Assembly: GCA_022794255.1 (NCBI GenBank)
Contig: JAAWEL010000054.1
Location: 1 to 35,532 of the forward strand
Direction of reading: 5' to 3'
Source of the DNA: Lachnospiraceae bacterium
Lineage (GTDB): Bacteria; Bacillota; Clostridia; Lachnospirales; Lachnospiraceae
Length of the DNA: 35,532 bases
Positions within the stretch are counted from its first letter, which is position 1; each line of letters starts with the position of its first letter. A model generated the notes under the pieces. That model was given only the letters and a program-made list of their open reading frames with translations, was not told the DNA's origin and searched no databases. Made by a program: the position numbers and the translations under genes. Positions 23,053 to 30,291 of the stretch are shown here, piece by piece.

Positions 23053-24885
23053 CTAATGGCTGCCAAACACCTCCATAGCTGCTTCCTCCTCAAATTGCCG
23101 GGAATACAAGTCAAAATAATACCCGCCCATCATCAGCAAATCCTTATGACTTCCCTTTTCAATGATTTTTCCGTCCTTTACAACCAGAATCAGATCAGAC
23201 TGGCGGATTGTTGACAGTCTGTGAGCAATCACAAAGGATGTATGCCCTTTGAGCAGATGGCGGATAGCCTTCTGGATCAGCTGCTCTGTCTGGGTGTCAA
23301 TCGATGAAGTGGCTTCATCCAGCACAAAGATTGCTGGATTTGCAAGGATCGCCCGGGCAAAAGAGATCAGCTGCTTTTCCCCCACAGAAAGTCTGCCGCC
23401 GCTCTCCCCCACATTGCTCTCATAGCCCTGGGGCAGCTTAAAGGCCACCATATCCGCAGAAACCTGACGGGCTGCCTCCTCCACCTCCTTATCGGTGGCA
23501 TCCAAACGGCCATATCGGATATTCTCCCTCACAGTCCCTGAGAATAGGTGAGGACTTTGAAGCACATAGCCGATCTGGCTGTGGAGCCACAGCTGAGAAC
23601 GTTCCCGATAATCCACCCCATCAATCAGAATCCTCCCCTTTGTAGGCTCAAAAAACCGTCCCAAAAGATTTACCAGGGTAGACTTTCCCGCGCCTGTCTC
23701 TCCCACAATTGCCACACTCATCCCTGCCTTCACATGAAGATTAAAATGCTCCAGGACATACTCTTTTCCATCTGGATATTGGAAAGATACATCCTCAAAC
23801 ACAATATCTCCCTGAATCCGTTCCCAGTTCTCCTTTTTAGCCGTAAAGGCATCACCGTACTTTGCAATCACTGCCTCCTGGTCCACCACATTGGGCTTTT
23901 GCTCCAGCAAATCCATGACCCGCTCAATATTAGCCTGGCAGGATATAAGCTCTGACAGCAATCTGGCCAGCTGCTGAATCGGCTCAAAAATAATCACTGC
24001 ATAAGAAATAAACACAGACAGCGTTCCCAACTCCATAACCTGTTCCCGTACCATTCCTCCTCCCCTGATCAGTACAATTGCTGAAGCCACCGAACCAAAA
24101 AGAAGAATCATCGGAATATAGACAGCATTTAATCTGGCCGAACGACTGGCTAAACAATACATCTCTGTTGTCTGAAGAAAAAATTCCTGATCATTATCCG
24201 ACTCGATCCCCATGCTTTTTGAAGTCTTTACCCCCGTAATTCCTTCATTATACGCACTGGTAATCTGGGAATTGATTTTGCGCACCTTCCGGTTCCAGTG
24301 AAGGATCTGATTCTGGAAATAAACGGTCAACAGGGCGATACAGGGTACAATCAATAAGATGATAAAAGCCAGCCTTCCATCCAGCAGAAACATAATCACA
24401 AACACACTGGCCACATAGATCAGTGCCCAGAACATATCCACCAAGCCCCAGGCAATCATAGTTGCAATCCTCAGAGTATCACTCATCACCCGTGCATGGA
24501 TGTATCCCACTGGTGTTGTATTATAATAAGAAAATGACAAGGTATGCAGATGCTGAAATTGTGCCCATTTCAAATCCCGTCCCACATTCATCTCAATGGT
24601 GGTGGCCGCATGGACCGAAAAATACACGCTGACCGTCTGGGCCACAATCATCAGAATATAAGTGATTGCAAAAGGCTGCAGCCCGTCAAGCGTATCTAAG
24701 GTGATGAAATGATCAATGGCATAGCTTTGAAACAGAGGCGTCAGCACATCCACTCCTGCCAGAAAAATATTCAGCCCCAGGGTAATGATAAAATACCGGC
24801 GGTAAGGCTTGAAAAAGGGAATCATTTTTGCCCAGATCCGAAAGCTGAATGGCTTATTATACTCCTGTTCCTCATATGCTGCCAC
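23053..24885 (-). CDS. ABC exporter, subunit with consensus catalytic glutamate
   Basis: A 610-residue half-transporter: six membrane helices (about residues 25-310) and a nucleotide-binding domain. Walker A is GETGAGKST, the signature is altered to LSVGEKQL, and Walker B is IFVLDEATSSIDTQ with the catalytic Glu, followed by the switch His in VIAHRLST. It pairs with the overlapping upstream gene to form a heterodimeric exporter. I place the start at GTG 24885, six bases after AAGGAGG and overlapping the partner's stop by 14 bases; an earlier in-frame start at 24978 has no such site. The substrate is unknown; drug, peptide or lipid are all possible. Confidence 0.88.
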   Translation of the reverse strand: MAAYEEQEYNKPFSFRIWAKMIPFFKPYRRYFIITLGLNIFLAGVDVLTPLFQSYAIDHFITLDTLDGLQPFAITYILMIVAQTVSVYFSVHAATTIEMNVGRDLKWAQFQHLHTLSFSYYNTTPVGYIHARVMSDTLRIATMIAWGLVDMFWALIYVASVFVIMFLLDGRLAFIILLIVPCIALLTVYFQNQILHWNRKVRKINSQITSAYNEGITGVKTSKSMGIESDNDQEFFLQTTEMYCLASRSARLNAVYIPMILLFGSVASAIVLIRGGGMVREQVMELGTLSVFISYAVIIFEPIQQLARLLSELISCQANIERVMDLLEQKPNVVDQEAVIAKYGDAFTAKKENWERIQGDIVFEDVSFQYPDGKEYVLEHFNLHVKAGMSVAIVGETGAGKSTLVNLLGRFFEPTKGRILIDGVDYRERSQLWLHSQIGYVLQSPHLFSGTVRENIRYGRLDATDKEVEEAARQVSADMVAFKLPQGYESNVGESGGRLSVGEKQLISFARAILANPAIFVLDEATSSIDTQTEQLIQKAIRHLLKGHTSFVIAHRLSTIRQSDLILVVKDGKIIEKGSHKDLLMMGGYYFDLYSRQFEEEAAMEVFGSH

Positions 24886-26767
24886 CTTGCACCTCCTTAA
24901 CATTGGTTCGCTTCTCTGCATCTGTCCGGTTGTCTTTCCCTTTGTTCTCCTTGCTGTATCCGACCTGCTTTCTGTCATCCTGTCTCATTTGAATCTCATA
25001 AATCTGTCTGTAGATTCCTTGATTTTGAATCAGCTGGCTATGAGATCCCAGTTCTTCCACCCGGCCCTCGTTCAGCACCAAAATCTGATCTGCCTCCATA
25101 AGCGTGGTAATCCGGTGAGAAATCAGAATGATGGTAGCCCCTTTCACCCTCTCCTTCAATTCCCTCCGTATTCGGAAATCTGTGTCTGCATCCACTGCAG
25201 ATAAGGAATCATCAAAAATCAGAACCGGGGCTTTCTGCAAAAGCATCCGGGCAATAGCTACCCTCTGTCTCTGACCGCCAGACAACGTCACCCCTCGCTC
25301 ACCCACCAGTGTATCATATCCATCTGCAAAATTCTGTATGGCATCATGAATACAGGCAGTCTGTGCTGCCTGGACGATCTCCTCCATGGAAGCCTTTGGA
25401 GTGGCAACAGCAATATTCTCCTTTATGGTTCTTGAGTAGAGAAATGGCTCCTGCAGCACTATTCCAATCTTCCTGCGCAGCCATTCTAGGGGAATCTCAC
25501 CAATGTCCATCCCTCCAATCGTGATCATACCCCCGTCTTTGTCAAGCTCATAGAGCCGGGTCAAAAGCTGTACAATCGTAGATTTCCCGCTTCCCGTGCC
25601 CCCCAAAATTCCAAAGGTCTGTCCCTGTGGAATGGAGAAAGAAATATCATTCAACACCTTCTTTTCCTGCTCATAGGAAAAGGTTACATGAGAAAAGACG
25701 ATATCCAAATGCTGTGGAAGCGATGTTTTCTGGTACATTGTTTCCCGGGGGGTTCTTTCCAGCTGTTCTATTTTCTTTTCACTATAGTTTTCTTCCTGCC
25801 CATGGATAATATAGTCTACCCGCTCAAAAGACACTCCCGCCTTGCTCATATCTGAAAGGATTCTCCCCAGACCACGCACCGGCCACACAAGCACCGTATT
25901 GTAGGAAGCAAACGCAACAAACTCACCCACAGACATATTGCCATAAACTGCCTCTGCTGCCCCCAGTACCACTACTGCCACCACCTGAAGCCCGGTGATC
26001 AGATCTCCCACACCCCAGTAAAGGCCGGACAAAGTTCCCAGATGGATCCACATTTTGGCAAAGTTCTCATTTTTTTCCCGAAACCGGTCCATCTCAAACT
26101 GTTCCCGCCCGAAAGCCCGCACCACCCGCACCCCAGTAACATTTTCCTGGACCACAGTGGAAAGCTCTCCTTCCGCCTCGTCCGCCTTTAAAAAACGTTT
26201 TGCAATCAGCTGGTAAAAAACAGCCGAATAGCCTGCCACTACTGGTACAAATATAAATACAATCACGGACAACCTTATATTCATGGACACCATCATGACA
26301 AAGGAAATGCTCACCAAAAAAACAGTGCGAAAAACCTCAAGAAGCTGTGTGACCACAAAATTTCGGATCACCTCCACATCGGAAGTACACCGCTGAATAA
26401 TATCCCCTGTCTGATTCTGGTCATGCCAGCTCATAGGCAGTCTCTGCACATGGGCAAACAGAGAATCCCGCATATTCTTTGCAAAATTCTCCCCGGCATG
26501 AGCCGTACAGGTACGGCTTACAAACATGGCCATACCAGACAGGGCCGATACCGCTACAATTCCCAGAGACAAAATCCAAAGATGCTCCCGCAAATATTCA
26601 TATCCACCCCCGCCCAGAACCTGATCAATGGTGAAGCGGAAAATCTGAGGAGTCACCGCATTTAAAGCCGTGGTCGTTAGAGAGGCAAAAATTGCACATA
26701 AAAAATACCTTTTAGAACCATGGAAATACCGCAAAATCAGTTTTATTTTTCTGTGTTTTGTGTTCAA
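24872..26767 (-). CDS. ABC exporter, subunit with degenerate Walker B
   Basis: A 631-residue half-transporter: six helices (about 15-310), then Walker A GGTGSGKST, consensus signature LSGGQRQR, Walker B VLIFDDSLSAVD and switch His in LISHRITT. The position of the catalytic Glu is Asp, so this is the non-hydrolysing site of an asymmetric exporter of the TM287/288 or BmrCD kind. The C-terminal tail is charged (RQDDRKQVGYSKENKGKDNRT). The start appears to be TTG at 26767 with GAGGA nine bases upstream; no ATG lies nearby in frame. It is the first gene of a two-gene operon. Confidence 0.87.
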   Translation of the reverse strand: MNTKHRKIKLILRYFHGSKRYFLCAIFASLTTTALNAVTPQIFRFTIDQVLGGGGYEYLREHLWILSLGIVAVSALSGMAMFVSRTCTAHAGENFAKNMRDSLFAHVQRLPMSWHDQNQTGDIIQRCTSDVEVIRNFVVTQLLEVFRTVFLVSISFVMMVSMNIRLSVIVFIFVPVVAGYSAVFYQLIAKRFLKADEAEGELSTVVQENVTGVRVVRAFGREQFEMDRFREKNENFAKMWIHLGTLSGLYWGVGDLITGLQVVAVVVLGAAEAVYGNMSVGEFVAFASYNTVLVWPVRGLGRILSDMSKAGVSFERVDYIIHGQEENYSEKKIEQLERTPRETMYQKTSLPQHLDIVFSHVTFSYEQEKKVLNDISFSIPQGQTFGILGGTGSGKSTIVQLLTRLYELDKDGGMITIGGMDIGEIPLEWLRRKIGIVLQEPFLYSRTIKENIAVATPKASMEEIVQAAQTACIHDAIQNFADGYDTLVGERGVTLSGGQRQRVAIARMLLQKAPVLIFDDSLSAVDADTDFRIRRELKERVKGATIILISHRITTLMEADQILVLNEGRVEELGSHSQLIQNQGIYRQIYEIQMRQDDRKQVGYSKENKGKDNRTDAEKRTNVKEVQGGSI

Positions 26768-26823
26768 GATATACTGTCCTCATCGATTTTGGTTATGCAT
26801 CCAAATAAGTTTTTCCACAAAAC

Positions 26824-26852
26824 AGTTTACCATAAAGAGGATTTCTTGCCAA
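26824..26852 (-). promoter_or_regulatory. Promoter of the ABC exporter operon
   Basis: On the minus strand TTGGCA (26852-26847), 17 bases, TAAACT (26829-26824), about 57 bases upstream of the TTG start. Confidence 0.55.
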
Positions 26853-26901
26853 TAGTACAAATAAAATACCCAATCAGACAAGCAAAACCGCTCTCCGCCT
26901 C

Positions 26902-26931
26902 TTGCCATTGTGCCCCTTCGTCAGTTATACT
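26902..26931 (+). promoter_or_regulatory. Promoter of the nucleotidyltransferase-kinase operon
   Basis: TTGCCA (26902-26907), an 18-base spacer and TATACT (26926-26931), about 100 bases before the start codon at 27036. Confidence 0.5.
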
Positions 26932-27035
26932 TATAACAAGCAGAAGAAAGCGCATTCTTTACCGCACTTTCTACAAAATCTGCCGCACATCAAACAATCC
27001 AAGCCGTACAAAACATCCAAAAAGGAGGCAATCTT

Positions 27036-27977
27036 ATGGGATATGGTAGGAAACCGGCGCTGGTAGTCATGGCCGCCGGAATGGGAAGCCGTTATGGAGG
27101 ATTAAAGCAGATTGACCCGGTGGACGAACAGGGCAACATCATCATGGACTTTTCCATTTTCGATGCCAGGGAAGCCGGGTTTGAAAAGGTCATATTTATT
27201 ATCAAGAAGGCCATTGAGAAAGAATTTAAAGAAAACATCGGGCACCGCATGGAACAAAACATGGCAGTGGAATATGTATACCAGGAGTTGGACAAGCTTC
27301 CCAAAGGCTTCTCTGTGCCGGAGGGGAGGGTCAAGCCCTGGGGCACCGGGCATGCCATTTTGTGCTGCAAGGATACCATCCAGGAGCCCTTTGCTGTCAT
27401 CAACGCTGATGATTACTATGGGAAGCAGGCCTTTCAGGAGATGTACCGCCAGCTGACCGCCCATGAGGATCAGGAAAAATACCAGTATGCCATGGTGGGC
27501 TACCATTTGAACAATACCATGACTGACCACGGCTACGTGGCCAGAGGCGTTTGTACCACCAATGAACAGGGGAAGCTTACGGACATCCATGAGCGAACCC
27601 ACATCGAAAAGCGGGGGGAAAACGGAGCCTACACGGAGGATGGAGGCCAGACCTGGGTTTCCCTTCCGGGAGAAACCATGGTATCCATGAACCTGTGGGG
27701 CTTTACCCCCAGCATCTTAGGGGAGTTAGACCGGCGCTTTGCCGCATTTTTGGAAAAATCCCTTCCTGAAAATCCTTTAAAATGCGAGTACTTCCTGCCT
27801 TTTGTGGTGGATGAGATTTTAAAGGAAGGAAAGGCAGAGGTGACTGTGCTTAAGAGCAGAGACCGGTGGTACGGCGTTACCTATAAGGAAGATAAAGAGA
27901 CCGTGGTTCAGGCTATCCGCCAGCTGAAAGAGCAGGGTCTCTATCCGGACAAATTGTGGGAGGATTGCCATGAATAA
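27036..27977 (+). CDS. Sugar-1-phosphate nucleotidyltransferase (UTP-type)
   Basis: A 313-residue NTP-transferase fold enzyme. The nucleotide loop is VMAAGMGSRYGGLKQIDPV at residues 11-29. GTGHAILCCKDTI and the metal-binding FAVINADDYYG follow, then MVGYHLNNTMTDHGYVARG and MNLWGFTP. It resembles UTP:glucose-1-phosphate and UDP-HexNAc pyrophosphorylases. Because a NahK-like kinase overlaps it and a GH112 phosphorylase is nearby, the expected reaction is HexNAc-1-P (or Gal-1-P) plus UTP giving a UDP-sugar. The exact sugar is inference. ATG follows AAGGAGG; the end overlaps the kinase by eight bases. Confidence 0.85.
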   Translation: MGYGRKPALVVMAAGMGSRYGGLKQIDPVDEQGNIIMDFSIFDAREAGFEKVIFIIKKAIEKEFKENIGHRMEQNMAVEYVYQELDKLPKGFSVPEGRVKPWGTGHAILCCKDTIQEPFAVINADDYYGKQAFQEMYRQLTAHEDQEKYQYAMVGYHLNNTMTDHGYVARGVCTTNEQGKLTDIHERTHIEKRGENGAYTEDGGQTWVSLPGETMVSMNLWGFTPSILGELDRRFAAFLEKSLPENPLKCEYFLPFVVDEILKEGKAEVTVLKSRDRWYGVTYKEDKETVVQAIRQLKEQGLYPDKLWEDCHE

Positions 27978-29085
27978 CAGCACAAACCGAAAACTGGAAG
28001 CCGCCAATGCCTTTGCCGTAAAAGGGCAGGTAAAAAGCTGTGAGCCCTACGGAAGCGGCCATATCAACCATACCTTCCGCCTTCTCTGTGAGGAGGACGG
28101 GCAGGAAAGTGCCTATATCCTGCAGCAGATGAACCAGGAGGTCTTTAAGGATATCAAAGGGCTGATGAAAAATGTAAAGGGAGTGACCTCTTTCCTCCGC
28201 CGCCAGATCATAGAAAACCAGGGGGATCCAGACCGCGAAACCCTGAACCTGGTACCCACAAAGGACGGGAAGGATTATTATCAGGACAGCCAGGGGTATT
28301 TCTGGAGAGCCTATCTCTTCATCTCCCAGGCCACCTGTTATAACCTGGTGGAAAAGCCGGAGGACTTTTACCAGAGCGGAAAGGCCTTCGGGCGGTTCCA
28401 GTGCCTTCTGGCTGACTTTCCTGCTGATGAACTGACGGAAACCATCCCCAACTTCCACAACACCCCCTCCCGCTTCGCGGACTTTCAGAGGGCTGTGGAG
28501 GCAGATGTGATGGGGCGTGCCAGCAAAGTGCAGGAGGAAATCCGTTTTATCCGGGAACGGGAAAAGGAAATGGGATTAGCCCTCAGCCTTCAAAGCCAGG
28601 GCAGGCTCCCTCTTCGGGTAAGCCACAATGACACCAAGCTTAACAACATCATGATCGATGATGCCACCGGCCAGGCTCTGTGCATCATTGACTTAGACAC
28701 CATCATGCCGGGATTCTCCATTTTTGATTACGGAGACTCCATCCGCTTTGGCGCCAATACGGCGGAGGAGGATGAAAGAGACCTGTCCAAGGTGTCCCTG
28801 TCCCTTCCTCTTTTTGAGATCTATACCAGGGGATTTTTGGAGGGCTGTGAGGGTCGTCTGACAAAGACGGAGATCGAAATGCTTCCCTACGGGGCCAAGA
28901 TGATGACCCTGGAATGCGGGATGCGGTTTTTGGCCGATTATCTGGCAGGGGATGTGTATTTCCATGTGAGCCGGGACGGGCACAACCTGGATCGCTGCCG
29001 CACCCAGCTGGCCCTGGTTGCTGACATGGAAAGGAAATGGGAAGAAATGAAGCAGATTGTGAAAAAGTATCAGATGCAGGTGTAA
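27970..29085 (+). CDS. nahK: N-acetylhexosamine 1-kinase-like phosphotransferase
   Basis: A 371-residue aminoglycoside-phosphotransferase-fold kinase. The N-lobe starts CEPYGSGHINHTFRLL and ILQQMNQEVFKDI. The catalytic loop is LRVSHNDTKLNNIMID with the Asp base, and the metal site is LCIIDLDTIMPG, then FDYGDSIRFGAN. This matches NahK, which phosphorylates GlcNAc or GalNAc released from lacto-/galacto-N-biose at C1. The ATG at 27970 lies inside the upstream gene after GGGAGGA, so they are coupled. Composition is G/C-rich like the phosphorylase. The kinase class is firm; the sugar is from context. Confidence 0.87.
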   Translation: MNNSTNRKLEAANAFAVKGQVKSCEPYGSGHINHTFRLLCEEDGQESAYILQQMNQEVFKDIKGLMKNVKGVTSFLRRQIIENQGDPDRETLNLVPTKDGKDYYQDSQGYFWRAYLFISQATCYNLVEKPEDFYQSGKAFGRFQCLLADFPADELTETIPNFHNTPSRFADFQRAVEADVMGRASKVQEEIRFIREREKEMGLALSLQSQGRLPLRVSHNDTKLNNIMIDDATGQALCIIDLDTIMPGFSIFDYGDSIRFGANTAEEDERDLSKVSLSLPLFEIYTRGFLEGCEGRLTKTEIEMLPYGAKMMTLECGMRFLADYLAGDVYFHVSRDGHNLDRCRTQLALVADMERKWEEMKQIVKKYQMQV

Positions 29086-29097
29086 TTTCTCCCAAGG

Positions 29098-29147
29098 GCA
29101 GAAACCTTTGTGCCGGGCCGCTTCAGTCCCCGCACAAGGGCTTCTGC
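29098..29147. terminator. Large hairpin between convergent nahK and araC-type genes
   Basis: GCAGAA-a-CCTTTGTGC pairs with GCACAAGG-gc-TTCTGC (29098-29113 with 29132-29147). It lacks a clear T-tract on either strand, but its place 13 bases after nahK and 7 before the opposing stop suggests a bidirectional transcript end. Confidence 0.55.
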
Positions 29148-29153
29148 TCCCCC

Positions 29154-30074
29154 TTATTCCCCCTTCTGCACCGGATGTTTTTCCGAGAGCAGGCGGATGG
29201 AGGAGGCATACTCCGAGGGGTTCATGTGGGTGATCTTCTTAAACTGCCTGGAAAAATAGTGGATGGAGGTATAGCCCAGCCGGTCGGAGATCTGGGTAAA
29301 ATTCAGCTGGTTGCTGCGAATCAGTTCCTTGGCTGTGTCGATTTTCATCAGGGTGAAAAATTCCATCACCCCGCAGCCGTGCAGTTCCTGAAACAGCTTT
29401 TGCAGCCGGGAGCGGCTGATCAGAGTGTTTTTGCAAATATTTTCAATGGTCAGCTGTTCATTGATGTGCTCCTCCATGTAACGGATAATCCGGTTATAGG
29501 TCTCATTGGGGCGTCCCAGGCGGGGATGTCTGGGATTCGGGGCAGGAACCGGCAGGGGGTTGGCAAAATAGCGGCGGTACAGATGGATGAGCAGTTCCTC
29601 CAAATAATTGCGGATCAGCTGCTCCGCCCCAAAACCGGGAGCATCTGTATTGCGCATCAGTTCCTCCTGGTAAGGGTCGTCTAAGCGTCCTACAAATGCC
29701 TGGCGGGCTTCGATGATAATCTGAGCCAGCAGGGCGCTTTCCGTCTCCTGGACAGTCAGAATCTGTCCCCGGAAGGCATCCATATAGGGAGAATGGCACT
29801 CAAAGGCAACCACCACCAGGCTGGGGGCGCTGCGCCCGTTGGTGATTACATTGTGAAATTCATTGGGCTGATGGAAAATGATGCTGCCTCTTTTTAAAGT
29901 GTGGCGCTCCTCTCCTGCCACTGCGTCTATCTCTCCCTTGTCCACGCACAAAAGTTCCCAGAAGTCGTGGCTTTCACCGGGAAAGGAAAAATCGCTCATG
30001 TAGTCAAAATAGTGGATAGAGATAATGCTGCGGACAGAGAGTGTCGTCCGCAGGCAGGTGTTTTTATATGCCAT
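29154..30074 (-). CDS. AraC-family transcriptional regulator
   Basis: A 306-residue regulator. The N-terminal cupin-like sensor (about 25-170) contains DFSFPGESHDFWELLCVDKG and HQPNEFHNVI, typical of AraC sugar-binding barrels. The C-terminal 100 residues hold two helix-turn-helices: QLTIENICKNTLISRSRLQK and FTQISDRLGYTSIHYFSRQFKK, ending MNPSEYASSIR. It lies opposite to the genes around it, between nahK and the phosphorylase, and likely activates them in response to the disaccharide or its products. ATG at 30074 follows GGAAGGAG. Confidence 0.9.
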   Translation of the reverse strand: MAYKNTCLRTTLSVRSIISIHYFDYMSDFSFPGESHDFWELLCVDKGEIDAVAGEERHTLKRGSIIFHQPNEFHNVITNGRSAPSLVVVAFECHSPYMDAFRGQILTVQETESALLAQIIIEARQAFVGRLDDPYQEELMRNTDAPGFGAEQLIRNYLEELLIHLYRRYFANPLPVPAPNPRHPRLGRPNETYNRIIRYMEEHINEQLTIENICKNTLISRSRLQKLFQELHGCGVMEFFTLMKIDTAKELIRSNQLNFTQISDRLGYTSIHYFSRQFKKITHMNPSEYASSIRLLSEKHPVQKGE

Positions 30075-30128
30075 GGAAAGGCTCCTTCCTGCTTAATCTT
30101 CCGCTTTAACGGACAGGCGGAAAAAGAC

Positions 30129-30260
30129 TGGTTCCCTGCCCGCACAGGCGCCATGGCTGCGTTTTGTATCTATTATACATGATTTTGAGGGGATTGTCAT
30201 TCAGATTTATGGAGGGAGAAACCTTTGCCGGCAAAGGAGGGGATTGGTTTCCTGCCCGCA
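30129..30260. repeat. Pair of 16-base direct repeats and a palindrome in the araC-GH112 intergenic region
   Basis: TGGTTCCCTGCCCGCA (30129-30144) and TGGTTTCCTGCCCGCA (30245-30260) differ at one base and face the same way, 116 bases apart. Between them lies the perfect palindrome CCTTTGCCGGCAAAGG (30222-30237). The repeats straddle the araC promoter and lead into the phosphorylase gene, a typical place for AraC-type half-sites; binding is inference. Confidence 0.6.
30172..30200 (-). promoter_or_regulatory. Promoter of the AraC-type gene
   Basis: On the minus strand ATGACA (30200-30195), 17 bases, TATAAT (30177-30172). It gives a leader of about 90 bases that includes one of the direct repeats. 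Confidence 0.65.
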
Positions 30261-30291
30261 AAAAACAGATCAGATTGAGGAGGATGAAAAA

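Noticed and set aside
27913..28458. Minus-strand 181-residue open frame over nahK
   Set aside because: Shadow of the kinase in G/C-rich DNA where reverse frames stay open by chance.
29037..29684. Plus-strand 215-residue open frame over the AraC gene
   Set aside because: Antisense to an unmistakable AraC helix-turn-helix region; no ribosome site of its own.
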